Positions 1-9,421 of a stretch of DNA of 64,000 nucleotides are shown here, piece by piece. This DNA comes from Jiangella endophytica (GTDB lineage: Bacteria; Actinomycetota; Actinomycetes; Jiangellales; Jiangellaceae): positions 172,921 to 236,920 of the forward strand of contig NZ_QVAI01000012.1 of assembly GCF_003427025.1 (NCBI RefSeq), read 5' to 3'. Position 1 is the stretch's first letter. Each line of letters starts with the position of its first letter. A model generated the notes under the pieces. The model worked only from the letters and a program-made list of their open reading frames with translations, was not told the origin of the DNA and did no database searches. Position numbers and translations under genes: made by a program.

Positions 1-27
1 GGCCACGATCGGTCAACCTACACGGTC

Positions 28-185
28 AGGGGTGGCTGACGGGTCTTCGGCGGCGCGGATCGACGCACAGACGTCGACCAGCTTCGTTGTCGTCGCCCGA
101 TGGCACCGCATCGAACTCCTCCTCCGCCTTGCCGGACCGACGACTGGACGCCGCCCGCAACCACCACTACCCGTCAGACACTCCT
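28..185. repeat. Dispersed palindromic element, family F, long copy
   Basis: The ends are inverted repeats: AGGGGTGGCTGACGGGT at 28-44 faces ACCCGTCAGACACTCCT at 169-185. Inside, GGCGGCG near 50-56 pairs with CGCCGCC near 150-156. The same ends and core recur as an 82-bp copy at 11882-11963. This copy carries about 76 extra bases between the core blocks. The right end overlaps the TAG stop codon of rsgA (184-186). It could be a non-autonomous mobile element, a REP-like sequence or a terminator. No protein is encoded, and positions 1-27 show nothing recognisable. Confidence 0.6.
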
Positions 186-1197
186 AATCGCCCGCCTGGC
201 GGTCGCGGCTGGCCAGCAGCCGGCGGTAGGACGCCAGGCGGTCCGGGTCGACGCGGCCGGCGGCCAGCGCGGCGTCGAGGCCGCACTCCGGCGCGCCGTC
301 GGCGTGGGTGCAGCCGCGCGGGCACTCCTCGGTCTCGGCGGCGAGGTCGGGGAAGGCGAGGATCAGGCGGTCGGGGTCGACGTGCGCCAGGCCGAACGAG
401 CGGATGCCCGGCGTGTCGATGACCCAGCCGCCGTCCGGCAGCGGCAGCGCGACGGCGCTCGTCGACGTGTGCCGGCCGCGCCCGGTGACGACGTTGACCT
501 GGCCGGTCGCGCGGTCCGCGCCCGGCACGAGCGCGTTCACCAGGGTCGACTTGCCGACTCCGGAGTGGCCGACGAGGACGGTGACGCGGTCGTGCAGGTG
601 GCCGGCGACGTCGCCGACGTCGGCGACGGCCGATCCGGGCGCCAGCCGGGTCGCGACGGCCGGGACGTGCAGCGGGGCGTACGCCGCCAGCAGCGGCCCG
701 GGGTCGGCGAGGTCGGCCTTGGTGAGGCACAGCAGCGGCTCGATCCCGGCGTCGAACGATGCCACGAGGGCGCGGTCGATCAGCCGCGGCCGCGGCTCGG
801 GGTCGGCGACGGCGGTGACGATCATCAGCTGGTCGGCGTTGGCGACGATGATCCGCTCGACCGGATCGTCGTCGTCGGCGGTGCGCCGCAGGACGGTGGC
901 GCGTTCCTCGACCCGCACGATGCGGGCCAGCGTGCCGGGTGCGCCGGACACGTCGCCGACCAGGCCGACGCGGTCGCCCACGACGACCGCCTTGCGGCCC
1001 AGCTCGCGCGCCGCCATGGCCGTCACCGTCATGGCGTCGAGCACGCACGTGTAGCGGCCACGGTCGACGGCGATGACCAGCGCCGGCCTGGCGTCGGCGT
1101 GGGCCGGACGGAGCTTGCTGCGCGGCCGCGAGCCGCGTCCCGGGCGGACCCTGACGTCGCCCTCGTCGTAGGACGAGGCGGCGGTCCGCCGGGCCAT
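184..1197 (-). CDS. rsgA: Small ribosomal subunit biogenesis GTPase RsgA
   Basis: Circularly permuted GTPase of 337 aa that assists late 30S maturation and is stimulated by the ribosome. After an N-terminal OB-like region, the motifs appear in the permuted order typical of RsgA: TKAD (G4), then the P-loop GHSGVGKS (G1), then DTPG (G3). The C-terminal Cys/His cluster (ECPRGCTH, then a further Cys) matches the zinc-binding knuckle of the family. The ATG at 1197 shares its A with the TGA of aroA (TGATG), so translation is probably coupled and the two genes form an operon. The aroA-rsgA order is common in actinobacteria. The TAG stop lies in the edge of a palindromic repeat. Confidence 0.93.
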   Translation of the reverse strand: MARRTAASSYDEGDVRVRPGRGSRPRSKLRPAHADARPALVIAVDRGRYTCVLDAMTVTAMAARELGRKAVVVGDRVGLVGDVSGAPGTLARIVRVEERATVLRRTADDDDPVERIIVANADQLMIVTAVADPEPRPRLIDRALVASFDAGIEPLLCLTKADLADPGPLLAAYAPLHVPAVATRLAPGSAVADVGDVAGHLHDRVTVLVGHSGVGKSTLVNALVPGADRATGQVNVVTGRGRHTSTSAVALPLPDGGWVIDTPGIRSFGLAHVDPDRLILAFPDLAAETEECPRGCTHADGAPECGLDAALAAGRVDPDRLASYRRLLASRDRQAGD

Positions 1198-2489
1198 CAC
1201 GCGGACGTGTCCTGACCGAGGAGGGCCGACCACATGCCGGGGAAGTCGGCGAGCGTCTTCGATGTGGTCGCGATGTCGTCGACCTCGACCCCCGGCACCA
1301 CCAGCCCGAGCACGGCGCCGGCCTGCGCCATGCGGTGATCGGCGTAGCTGTGGAAGACGCCGGCCCGCAGCGGTGCCGGCGCGATGTCGAGGCCGTCGGC
1401 GGTCTCGGTGACCTCGCCGCCCAGCCCGTTGATCTCGGTGGCCAGCGCGGCCAGCCGGTCGGTCTCGTGTCCGCGCAGGTGAGCGATGCCGCGCAGGTGC
1501 GACGGCGTGCTCGCGACGGCGGCCAGCGCGGCCAGGACGGGGGTCAGCTCGCCGACGTCGTGCAGGTCGGCGTCGATGCCGAGCACCGTGCCGGTGCCGC
1601 GCACCGTCAGCGCGCCGTCGTCGAGCGAGACGTCGGCGCCCATGCGGGCCAGGAGCTCGCTCAGCTGGGCGCCCGGCTGTGTCGTGGCGGCAGGCCAGCG
1701 CGGCACCCGGACCGTCCCGCCGGTCAGCACGGCGGCGGCCAGGAACGGCGCGGCGTTGGAGAGGTCGGGCTCGACGACGGTGTCGACGGCGCGGACGGTG
1801 CCCGGCTCGACCCGCCAGACGTTCGGCTCGGAGTCGTCGACCTCGACGCCATGCTCGCGCAGCATGGCCACCGTCATGTCGATGTGCGGCTGCGACGGGA
1901 CCGGCCTGCCGTCGTGGTGGACGGTGACGCCCTTGTCGTAGCGCGGCGCCGACAGCAGCAGCCCGCTGACGAACTGCGACGACCCCGACGCGTCGATGGT
2001 GACGTCCCCGCCGGGGACCGCGCCCGTGCCGGCGACGGTGAACGGCAGCACGCCGCGCCCGCCGTCGTCGATGCTGACGCCGAGGGCCTGCAGCGCGTCG
2101 AGCACGGTGCCCATGGGGCGCAGCCGGGCCTGCGGATCGCCGTCGAACCGGACGTCGCCGTGGGCCAGCGCGGCGACCGGCGGCACGAACCGCATGACGG
2201 TGCCGGCCAGGCCGGTGTCGATGGCGGCGTCGCCGCGGACCGGCGCGGGCGTGACACGCACGTCGTCGCCCTCGGTCTCGAGGCCGACGCCGAGCACCCG
2301 CAGCGCGTCGATCATCAGCCGGGTGTCGCGCGCCAGCAGCGGATGGCGGACCAGCGACGGCCCGGCGGCGAGCGCGGCGAGCACGAGTGCGCGGTTGGTG
2401 ATCGACTTCGAGCCGGGCAGCGCGACGGTGGCGTCGACCGGTGCGGCGGCGGTCGGTGCAGGCCAGAGCGGGGCAGTGGTGTCGGTCAT
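1197..2489 (-). CDS. aroA: 3-phosphoshikimate 1-carboxyvinyltransferase (EPSP synthase)
   Basis: A 430-aa enzyme of the shikimate pathway that transfers enolpyruvate from PEP to shikimate 3-phosphate. The substrate loop [12 protein letters not shown] lies near residue 24, and the later family motifs RGHETDRL and SYADHRMAQ are intact. Length is normal for the family. The ATG lies just upstream of glpK's 3' end with a 43-base gap, and the stop codon overlaps the rsgA start. It may be transcribed from its own promoter or by read-through from glpFK. Confidence 0.95.
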   Translation of the reverse strand: MTDTTAPLWPAPTAAAPVDATVALPGSKSITNRALVLAALAAGPSLVRHPLLARDTRLMIDALRVLGVGLETEGDDVRVTPAPVRGDAAIDTGLAGTVMRFVPPVAALAHGDVRFDGDPQARLRPMGTVLDALQALGVSIDDGGRGVLPFTVAGTGAVPGGDVTIDASGSSQFVSGLLLSAPRYDKGVTVHHDGRPVPSQPHIDMTVAMLREHGVEVDDSEPNVWRVEPGTVRAVDTVVEPDLSNAAPFLAAAVLTGGTVRVPRWPAATTQPGAQLSELLARMGADVSLDDGALTVRGTGTVLGIDADLHDVGELTPVLAALAAVASTPSHLRGIAHLRGHETDRLAALATEINGLGGEVTETADGLDIAPAPLRAGVFHSYADHRMAQAGAVLGLVVPGVEVDDIATTSKTLADFPGMWSALLGQDTSA

Positions 2490-2532
2490 CGGGCACCCAG
2501 CCTATCGGGTGCCCGACGACCTCACCCGCGGA

Positions 2533-4044
2533 TTATTCCGCGTCGACCCAGTCGAAGGTCTTCGTGACGGCTTTCTTCCAGGTGCGGTACAGCTTCTCGC
2601 GGTGGGCATCGTCCATGTCGGGATCCCACTGCTTGTCCTGCGCCCAGTTGGTGCGGATGTCGTCCTCGCTGTTCCAGAAGCCCGTCGCCAGGCCGGCCGC
2701 GTAGGCCGCGCCGAGCGCCGTCGTCTCCGCGACGACCGGCCGGATGACCGGGACGCCGAGGACGTCGGCCTGGAACTGCATGAGCAACTCGTTCGCCACC
2801 ATGCCGCCGTCGACCTTGAGCGACGTCAGCGCCACCCCGGAGTCGGCGTTCATGGCGTCGATGACCTCGCGGGACTGGAAGGCCGTGGCCTCCAGCACCG
2901 CGCGGGCGATGTGCCCCTTGTTCACGAACCGGGTCAGCCCGACGATCGCCCCCCGGGCGTCGGACCGCCAGTACGGTGCGAACAGACCGGAGAACGCCGG
3001 GACGAAGTAGGCCCCGCCGTTGTCGTCGACGCTGCGGGCCAGCGGCTCGATCTCGGGTGCCGCGCCGATGATGCCGAGGTTGTCGCGCAACCACTGCACC
3101 AGCGAGCCGGTGACCGCGATGGAGCCCTCCAGCGCGTAGACGGCGGCGTTGTCGCCGATCTTGTAGCAGACGGTGGTGAGCAGGCCGTTCTCGCTCATCA
3201 CCTTCTCCGTCCCGGTGTTCAGCAGGACGAAGTTGCCGGTGCCGTAGGTGTTCTTCGCCTCGCCCGGCGACAGGCAGGCCTGGCCGAACGTGGCCGCCTG
3301 CTGGTCGCCCAGGATCCCGGCGACGGGCAGCCCGCCCAGCGCGCCGCGCTCGCGGATGGTCCCGTACACCTCCGACGACGACCGGATCTCCGGGAGCATC
3401 GACAACGGGATGCCCATGTCGGAGGCGTTGTCCTCGCGCCAGGACAGGGTGTCCAGGTCCATCAGCATGGTGCGCGAGGCGTTGGTCGGGTCGGTGTAGT
3501 GCAGCCCGCCGTCCGGCCCGCCGGTGGCGTTCCACAGCACCCAGGTGTCCATGTTGCCGAACACCAGGTCGCCGGCCTCGGCCTTGGCCCGGGCGCCCTC
3601 GACGTTGTCGAGGATCCACTTCACCTTCGGTCCGGAGAAGTAGGTGGCGAGCGGCAGCCCCGTCGTGGCCCGGTACCGTTCCTGGCCGCCGCCGAGCTTC
3701 CCGAGCTCGTCGACGATGCGGTCGGTGCGGGTGTCCTGCCAGACGATGGCGTTGTAGACCGGCTTGCCGGTCGTGCGGTCCCAGACCACGGTGGTCTCGC
3801 GCTGGTTCGTGATGCCCACAGCCACGACGTCGTTGGTGACGAGGTCACGTTTGGCCAATGCCCCCGCGCAGACCTCACGCGTGTTCTGCCAGACCTCCAC
3901 CGGATCGTGTTCGACCCAGCCGGCCTGCGGGAAGATCTGCTGGTGCTCCCGCTGGTCGACGGAGACCACCCGGCCGGAGTGATCGAAGATCATGCACCGG
4001 GTGGATGTGGTGCCCTGATCGATGGCGGCTACGTACTGAGTCAT
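2533..4044 (-). CDS. glpK: Glycerol kinase
   Basis: A 503-aa FGGY-family kinase that phosphorylates glycerol to sn-glycerol 3-phosphate in the cytoplasm. It begins with the ATP-binding signature DQGTTSTR and carries the C-terminal [18 protein letters not shown] nucleotide region. Length is standard for GlpK. A strong ribosome binding site (GAGGAGAAGGG) precedes the ATG. It follows glpF on the same strand after 50 bases, so import and phosphorylation are co-transcribed. GlpD, the next enzyme, is divergent upstream. Confidence 0.96.
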   Translation of the reverse strand: MTQYVAAIDQGTTSTRCMIFDHSGRVVSVDQREHQQIFPQAGWVEHDPVEVWQNTREVCAGALAKRDLVTNDVVAVGITNQRETTVVWDRTTGKPVYNAIVWQDTRTDRIVDELGKLGGGQERYRATTGLPLATYFSGPKVKWILDNVEGARAKAEAGDLVFGNMDTWVLWNATGGPDGGLHYTDPTNASRTMLMDLDTLSWREDNASDMGIPLSMLPEIRSSSEVYGTIRERGALGGLPVAGILGDQQAATFGQACLSPGEAKNTYGTGNFVLLNTGTEKVMSENGLLTTVCYKIGDNAAVYALEGSIAVTGSLVQWLRDNLGIIGAAPEIEPLARSVDDNGGAYFVPAFSGLFAPYWRSDARGAIVGLTRFVNKGHIARAVLEATAFQSREVIDAMNADSGVALTSLKVDGGMVANELLMQFQADVLGVPVIRPVVAETTALGAAYAAGLATGFWNSEDDIRTNWAQDKQWDPDMDDAHREKLYRTWKKAVTKTFDWVDAE

Positions 4045-4094
4045 CCCTTCTCCTCACATCGTCGTACGGGGGCAGGCAGTACCCGGTTGGGCGA

Positions 4095-4805
4095 TCAGTA
4101 GATGGCCTTGGCGAGCAGGGCGCCGAGGACACCACCGATGATGGGACCCACCACGGGCACCCAGGAGTAACCCCAGTCGCTCGTGCCCTTGCCTCTGATG
4201 GGCAGGAGCGCGTGCGCGATGCGGGGGCCGAGGTCACGGGCCGGGTTGATGGCGTAGCCGGTCGGGCCACCGAGGGAGGCACCGATGCCGACGACCAGAA
4301 GGGCGACGGGCAGCGGGCCGAGGTCGACCGGCGAGTTGCCGAACGAGAGGATGACGAACAGCAGGACGAAGGTACCGATGATCTCCGTCACGGTGTTCCA
4401 CAGCGGGTTGCGGATCTGCGGGCCCGTGGAGAACACGCCCAGCTTCTTGCCGGCTTCCTCCTCGGCGTCGAAGTGCTGCCTGAACGCCAGCCAGCAGACG
4501 ATGGCACCGACGAACGCGCCGCAGAGTTGGGCGAGGATGTAGGTCGGTACGTCCGACCAGTCGGTGGTGCCCTCGACGGCGAGGCCGATCGTCACGGCGG
4601 GGTTGATGTGAGCGCCCGAAGGCAGCGCCACGTACACGCCGGAGAAGACCGCAAGGCCCCAGCCGAAGTTGATGAGCAGCCAGCCACCGCCGAGCCCTTT
4701 GCTCTGCGTGAGGATCGCGGTGGCGACCACACCGCAGCCCAGCAGCGTCAGCATCGCGGTGCCGAGGAACTCGCTCTGGAAGATGTCGCCGAAACTCAGG
4801 TCCAT
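4095..4805 (-). CDS. glpF: Glycerol uptake facilitator (aquaglyceroporin)
   Basis: A 236-aa MIP-family channel for glycerol diffusion. Both half-helix NPA motifs are visible: INPAVTIG in the first half and INPARDLG in the second. The Arg after the second NPA is the selectivity-filter arginine of the family, and the Asp following it is the residue typical of glycerol facilitators as opposed to water-specific aquaporins. Six membrane helices can be traced. The ATG at 4805 was chosen because GGAGG lies about 8 bases upstream. A longer in-frame start at 4880 would add a poorly conserved 25-residue tail. It is the first gene of glpFK and is divergent from glpD. Confidence 0.93.
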   Translation of the reverse strand: MDLSFGDIFQSEFLGTAMLTLLGCGVVATAILTQSKGLGGGWLLINFGWGLAVFSGVYVALPSGAHINPAVTIGLAVEGTTDWSDVPTYILAQLCGAFVGAIVCWLAFRQHFDAEEEAGKKLGVFSTGPQIRNPLWNTVTEIIGTFVLLFVILSFGNSPVDLGPLPVALLVVGIGASLGGPTGYAINPARDLGPRIAHALLPIRGKGTSDWGYSWVPVVGPIIGGVLGALLAKAIY

Positions 4806-5034
4806 GTGAACCTCCGCTTCCGTTGACGACAACGGCCGTGGCGTCCCCGGTATCCCGGCTGGTCTCGGCAACGTTGCCAAGGGTCTCTTCGGAACTTACT
4901 GGTGCGTAGAGCAACTGTCTACGTTCTTCGCGACCTGAGCGGGTAGCGTGTTGCAGGGGTGCCGCTGACGCGATGCGACCTTGGCGGCATTCGACCGCTT
5001 TATGCGCTCTGAGCTGCAAGGAGACGTGATCGAC
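4806..5034. promoter_or_regulatory. Divergent glpF/glpD control region
   Basis: This 229-base region separates two divergent glycerol genes and must hold both promoters. It contains a perfect 12-bp palindrome, GGCAACGTTGCC, at 4867-4878. A second inverted repeat, GTAGA-N7-TCTAC, spans 4906-4922. Either could be an operator for a glycerol-responsive repressor. No regulator gene is adjacent, unlike loci that carry a GylR/IclR-type gene. Which site is functional is not decidable from sequence. Confidence 0.5.
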
Positions 5035-6780
5035 GTGACCCGTGACAGCGAGCGGGCCGAAACGGCCGGCCCGAGTGGCCGGCTGGGGCCGCAGGCTCGG
5101 CAGGAGAACTGGGACCGCCTCGGCTCCGAACACTTCGACGTCGTCGTCATCGGCGGCGGCGTGGTGGGTACGGGCGCCGCGCTCGACGCCGTCACGCGCG
5201 GGCTGCGGGTGGCGCTGGTCGAGGCGCGCGATTTCGCCGCCGGCACGTCGAGCCGGTCGAGCAAGCTGTTCCACGGCGGCCTGCGCTACCTCGAGCAGTT
5301 CGAGTTCGGCCTGGTGCGCGAGGCGCTGCACGAGCGCGAGCTGATGCTCACCCGCATCGCTCCGCACCTGGTCAAGCCGGTGAGCTTCCTCTATCCGCTC
5401 AAGCACCGTTGGTGGGAGCGCCCGTACACCGCGGCCGGTCTGCTCATGTACGACACCATGGGCGGCGCCCGGTCCGTGCCGGGCCAGAAGCACCTCACCC
5501 GGGCCGGAGCGCTGCGGCTGTTCCCGGGCCTACGCCACGACGCCCTCATCGGCGGCGTCCGCTACTACGACGCGCAGTCCGACGACGCTCGCCACACCCT
5601 CACCGTCGCTCGCACCGCCGCCCACTACGGCGCCGTCGTGCGGTCGTCGACGCAGGTCATCGCGTTCCTGCGCGAGGCCGACCGCATCACCGGCGTACGT
5701 CTGCGCGACGTCGAGACCGGCGCCGAGCAGGAGGTCACCGCCGACGTCGTCGTCAACTGCACCGGCGTGTGGACCGACGAGATGCAGCGGCTGGCCGGCA
5801 CCCGTGGCCGGTTCCGGGTCCGGTCCAGCAAGGGCGTGCACATCGTCGTCCCGCGCGACCGCATCGCCGCCGAGAGCGGGCTGATCCTGCGCACGGAGAA
5901 GTCGGTGCTGTTCGTCATTCCGTGGCGCAACCACTGGATCATCGGCACCACCGACACCGACTGGAACTTCGACCTCGCCCACCCCGCGGCCACCAAGGCC
6001 GACATCGACTACATCCTCGAGCACGTCAACTCCGTCCTCGCCACCCCGCTCACCCACGACGACATCGAGGGCGTGTACGCGGGGCTGCGGCCGCTGCTCG
6101 CCGGCGAGAGCGAGCAGAGCTCGAAGCTGTCGCGCGAGCACGCGGTGGCCCGGCCCGCGCCCGGCATGGTCGCCATCGCCGGCGGCAAGTACACGACCTA
6201 CCGGGTCATGGCCAAGGACGCCATCGACGCCGCCCGCACCGACCTGCGCGGCTGGATCCGCCCGTCCATCACCGACAAGGTGCCGCTGCTCGGGGCCGAC
6301 GGCTACCACGCCCTCGTCAACCAGGTCGACCGCCTGGCCGACGAGCACGGCGTCCACCCGCACCGGCTGCGGCACCTGCTCGACCGCTACGGCTCGATGG
6401 TGTACGAGGTGCTGGCGCTGGCCGAGGGCCGGCCCGACCTCCTGCAGCCCATCCCCGGCGCCGCCGACTACCTCCAGGTCGAGGTCGTCTACGCGGTCAC
6501 CCACGAGGCCGCGCTGCACGTCAGCGACGTGATGACCCGGCGCACGCGCATCAGCATCGAGTACCCGCACCGCGGGCTCGACTCCGCCGACGCGGTCGCG
6601 CGGCTCATGGCCGAGACCCTCGGTTGGGACGACGCCACCATCGCCCGCGAGGTCGACGTCTACAGCAAGCGCGTCGAGGCCGAACGCGCGTCCCAGACCG
6701 AACCCGACGACCAAGCGGCCGACGGCGTCCGTTCCGCGGCCCCCGAGTTCCGCCCCGGCGTCGCCGAACCCGTGGTCTGA
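5035..6780 (+). CDS. glpD: Glycerol-3-phosphate dehydrogenase (FAD-dependent)
   Basis: A 581-aa flavoprotein that oxidises sn-glycerol 3-phosphate to dihydroxyacetone phosphate and passes electrons to the respiratory quinone pool at the membrane. The N-terminal FAD-binding motif VVIGGGVVGTGAALDAVTRG is intact, followed by SSRSSKLFHGGLRYLE, typical of GlpD. A C-terminal GlpD-specific domain is present. The GTG at 5035 is preferred because AAGGAG lies at 5018-5023. Alternative in-frame starts exist at 4981 (TTG), 5002 (ATG) and 5026 (GTG). With glpFK it completes glycerol catabolism. Confidence 0.94.
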   Translation: MTRDSERAETAGPSGRLGPQARQENWDRLGSEHFDVVVIGGGVVGTGAALDAVTRGLRVALVEARDFAAGTSSRSSKLFHGGLRYLEQFEFGLVREALHERELMLTRIAPHLVKPVSFLYPLKHRWWERPYTAAGLLMYDTMGGARSVPGQKHLTRAGALRLFPGLRHDALIGGVRYYDAQSDDARHTLTVARTAAHYGAVVRSSTQVIAFLREADRITGVRLRDVETGAEQEVTADVVVNCTGVWTDEMQRLAGTRGRFRVRSSKGVHIVVPRDRIAAESGLILRTEKSVLFVIPWRNHWIIGTTDTDWNFDLAHPAATKADIDYILEHVNSVLATPLTHDDIEGVYAGLRPLLAGESEQSSKLSREHAVARPAPGMVAIAGGKYTTYRVMAKDAIDAARTDLRGWIRPSITDKVPLLGADGYHALVNQVDRLADEHGVHPHRLRHLLDRYGSMVYEVLALAEGRPDLLQPIPGAADYLQVEVVYAVTHEAALHVSDVMTRRTRISIEYPHRGLDSADAVARLMAETLGWDDATIAREVDVYSKRVEAERASQTEPDDQAADGVRSAAPEFRPGVAEPVV

Positions 6781-6787
6781 GGCCCAC

Positions 6788-7696
6788 TCACCTCTCCTCC
6801 GGCGGGCCGACGCGTCCACGGCGTCCGAGAACCATCCACACCGCGAGTCCGGACACGGCGAACCCGGCGAGCGTGGCCACTCCGAGCGACTCCCCGAACA
6901 TCGCCCACGCCCACACGGCGGTCGTGGGCGGCGTCAGGTACAGCAGACTGCTCACCCTGGTGGCGCCGCCCCGCCGCAGCACCAGCAGGTACGCCCCGTA
7001 CCCACCGGCGGTCGACAGCACGAGCACCCACACGACCGCCCACCAGAACCCGCTCGACTCCGGCACGAAGAACCGCCCGAACGCGACCGCCTCGCCGGTG
7101 AACGCGACCGCCGCGATCACGACGTGCACGCTCAGCGACACGGTCAGACCTCCGGCCGGCCGCCACCGCTGCTCCAGCACGGTGCCCGCCGAGAGCGCCA
7201 GCATGCCGCCCACCGGCAGTAGGTACGTCCACGCCGACCCGCCGGCGCCGATGTCGTCCGCGACGACGATGCCGACGCCTACCAGGCCGAGCCACAGCCC
7301 CAGCCGGGCGCGTCCGCTGACCGCCTCGCCGAGCAGCCGTCGCGCGGCCGTCGCGACGACCAGAGGCTGAAGGGCCGCGATCAGCGCGGTCGTGCCGGCG
7401 GGGACGCCGAGGCCGATGCCCGTGACCACGCCGCCGAGATAGAGGGTCTGCGAGAGCAGGCCCACGACGGCGTGCCGGCCGAGGTCGCGGCGGGCCATCC
7501 GGACCAGCGACGGCGCGACGACCGGGAGCAGGAGCGCCGCGGCGACCAGGTAGCGCCACGACAGGAGAGTGTCGGCGGGCGCGTGCTCGGTGCCGAGCCG
7601 GGCGCCGATGAACCCGGAGCTCCAGAAGACGACGAGCGCGGTGGCGGTGCCGACGTCGACGGCCGAGGTGCGGGGGGCGAGCTGCGTCGTCGTCAT
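6788..7696 (-). CDS. EamA-family (DMT superfamily) transporter
   Basis: A 302-aa membrane protein with about ten hydrophobic helices in two homologous halves, as in EamA/RhaT drug-metabolite transporters. FWSSGFIGARLG in the first helix region is a usual EamA feature. The substrate is unknown; relatives export amino acids, metabolites or toxic compounds. It is transcribed divergently from a TetR-type gene starting 60 bases away, which suggests it is the target of that repressor. It converges on glpD with only 7 bases between them. Confidence 0.85.
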   Translation of the reverse strand: MTTTQLAPRTSAVDVGTATALVVFWSSGFIGARLGTEHAPADTLLSWRYLVAAALLLPVVAPSLVRMARRDLGRHAVVGLLSQTLYLGGVVTGIGLGVPAGTTALIAALQPLVVATAARRLLGEAVSGRARLGLWLGLVGVGIVVADDIGAGGSAWTYLLPVGGMLALSAGTVLEQRWRPAGGLTVSLSVHVVIAAVAFTGEAVAFGRFFVPESSGFWWAVVWVLVLSTAGGYGAYLLVLRRGGATRVSSLLYLTPPTTAVWAWAMFGESLGVATLAGFAVSGLAVWMVLGRRGRVGPPEER

Positions 7697-7755
7697 ACCG
7701 CCGATATAAACACACCGGTCGGTATACTGTCAGTGTCCACAACGGAGGAGCGGCG
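7697..7755. promoter_or_regulatory. Divergent promoter/operator, EamA exporter and TetR regulator
   Basis: This 59-base gap contains TATAAACACACCGGTCGGTA, an imperfect dyad around the perfect palindrome ACCGGT at 7713-7718, flanked by AT-rich ends. TATACT at 7723-7728 is a good -10 hexamer for the tetR gene, and GGAGGAG precedes its ATG. A TetR dimer bound here would cover promoters in both directions. Confidence 0.5.
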
Positions 7756-8364
7756 ATGGCACGGAGGCAACCGGGCACCCTCACGCCGGCGGGGCAGCGG
7801 CTGCTCGACACCGCGAGCACGCTGTTCTATCGGCACGGCATCCGCGCGGTCGGCGTCGACGCCATCGCCGAGGCCGCCGGCACCACGAAGAAGACGCTGT
7901 ACGACCGGTTCGGGTCCAAGGACGCGCTGGTCGCGCTCTACCTGGGCCGCCGGTTCGAGCGGTGGCGCGCGTTCGTCGCCGCGTATCTCGACGAGCACGC
8001 GCCGCGGCCCGGCCCGGACCGGGTGCTGGCGGTGTACGACGCACTCGCGCAGTGGCAGCGCGACGCCGACCGCGGGTGCGCCTTCGTCAACGCGTTCGCC
8101 GAGATCGGCGGCACCGACCACCCGGGGGTGGCGGTGATCCGGGCGGAGAAGGACACGGTCCGCGAGCTCTACGTCCGGCTGGTCGCCGAGGCCGGTGTGC
8201 CGACGGCCGAGGCCACCGACGTGGGCCTGCGGCTGGCGCTGCTGCACGAGGGAGCGCTGGTGACGATGACGGCGGGCGGGCAGCCCGACGCGCTGACGCA
8301 CGCCCGCGCGGCTGCCGCCGACCTGCTGGCGGCGGCCCTGGACGAATCGTGGAACACACCATGA
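7756..8364 (+). CDS. TetR/AcrR-family transcriptional regulator
   Basis: A 202-aa protein with the standard N-terminal TetR helix-turn-helix: an N-terminal helix, then VDAIAEAAGTTKKTLYDRFGSKDALV at about residues 35-60. The C-terminal ligand domain is divergent, so the ligand is unknown. GGAGGAG precedes the ATG. Its position back-to-back with an EamA exporter suggests it represses that exporter and itself. Its TGA overlaps the ATG of the next gene (ATGA at 8361-8364), so the two are translationally coupled. Confidence 0.9.
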   Translation: MARRQPGTLTPAGQRLLDTASTLFYRHGIRAVGVDAIAEAAGTTKKTLYDRFGSKDALVALYLGRRFERWRAFVAAYLDEHAPRPGPDRVLAVYDALAQWQRDADRGCAFVNAFAEIGGTDHPGVAVIRAEKDTVRELYVRLVAEAGVPTAEATDVGLRLALLHEGALVTMTAGGQPDALTHARAAAADLLAAALDESWNTP

Positions 8365-8753
8365 CCGACGAGATCCAATACCCATCGATGCGCGCGCAGA
8401 TTGTTTCGGCGCTTGAATCCCTCAGCGATCCGGTCCACCAGTCCACCCGCTGGGGCCGGGTCGAGGAGGGCGTCAACTACTACGACGACTTCTCGATGGC
8501 CGTGCACATCCTCTATGACGACACGACGGTGTTGCCCTCACCCGAGAACTCGGTTCCGTCGCTGCTGCACCCCGAGGAGGTGCCCGCGCTCCGGGCGCTC
8601 GACGAGGCTCTGGACCCGATGATCACTGACTTGAGCGGCAGCCCGGATGAGGTCTATCTCGCCGATCCCCGGTGGGCGGGGGTCGTCGGCGCGGCCCGTA
8701 CGGCGCTGCTGACCATGCGAAGCTCCGATCAGAACGACCCACCGGCCTCGTGA
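8361..8753 (+). CDS. SCO4402-like family protein, function unknown
   Basis: A 130-aa acidic soluble protein. The pattern of an N-terminal ALESLSDPVHQ segment, a central D-rich YDDTTVLP segment and a C-terminal WAGVVGAARTALLTM helix resembles the small SCO4402-type family found in actinobacteria. No enzymatic motif, signal peptide or membrane segment is visible. The ATG overlaps the TetR stop by four bases, which argues that it is a real coupled gene. The family assignment is from memory of its pattern and is tentative. Confidence 0.65.
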   Translation: MTDEIQYPSMRAQIVSALESLSDPVHQSTRWGRVEEGVNYYDDFSMAVHILYDDTTVLPSPENSVPSLLHPEEVPALRALDEALDPMITDLSGSPDEVYLADPRWAGVVGAARTALLTMRSSDQNDPPAS

Positions 8754-8811
8754 GCGAACTCGAGCGTGAGCCGGGCCTGGACTTGAACGTCCCGGCCCGA
8801 GCAGGGCGCCG

Positions 8812-9372
8812 TCAGGGCGAGACGCGGTGCTGCACCGAGCGCAGGCCCGCCCGGGCCTGACCGGCGGTGGCCTTGGCGGCCAGCCTCGCCTCGCGCTTGG
8901 CCGTCTTGGTGGCCCGCTTCGCGTCCTTGGCGGCTCGCCGCGCCCGCCAGGACAGGCCCGGCTTGCCCTCGGTGTCGACGCTGGCCAGCAGCAGCCCACC
9001 GGCGAGTCCGACGTTCTTCAACGCCTGGATGCGCTGGGTGTTGCGCTGGGTGGGGTCCTCGATCGTCCAGAACGGGTGCCCGGCCAACGTCGTCGGGACC
9101 AGCGACGCCAGCAGCGCGACCGACGCCAGCCGCGGGAACCTGCTCGTGGCCAGCGCCAGCCCCGCGCCGACCTGCACGCCGGCGTTGATGCGGACGAGGG
9201 TCTTCGGGTCCGTCGGCAGCTGCGGCGCCCGCTTCTGCAGCGTGGGGCCGAAGCGGTCGGAGAACGTGGTGGCCGCGGGGAGCAGCGGCTCGGGGTCGCG
9301 CAGGTTCTTGGCGCCCTGCGCGATGAAGATCGTCGCGAGCATCGGGCGGGCGATCATTCGGACGAGGCTCAT
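8812..9372 (-). CDS. DoxX-family membrane protein
   Basis: A 186-aa protein starting MSLVRMIARPMLATIFIAQGAKNLRDP, the first helix and loop typical of DoxX/DoxD-like proteins. Four hydrophobic helices follow. The last 50 residues are a Lys/Arg/Ala-rich tail (repeated KRATKTAKREARLAAK-type sequence), probably a charged cytoplasmic helix not found in the core family. DoxX proteins have been linked to oxidative stress and electron transfer, but the role here is unproven. It converges on the previous gene and is divergent from the SRAP gene. Confidence 0.82.
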   Translation of the reverse strand: MSLVRMIARPMLATIFIAQGAKNLRDPEPLLPAATTFSDRFGPTLQKRAPQLPTDPKTLVRINAGVQVGAGLALATSRFPRLASVALLASLVPTTLAGHPFWTIEDPTQRNTQRIQALKNVGLAGGLLLASVDTEGKPGLSWRARRAAKDAKRATKTAKREARLAAKATAGQARAGLRSVQHRVSP

Positions 9373-9421
9373 ACCCCTTGCCTACCACGAAACCCGCGCT
9401 CGCCGGTGCGAGGATGGGCGT

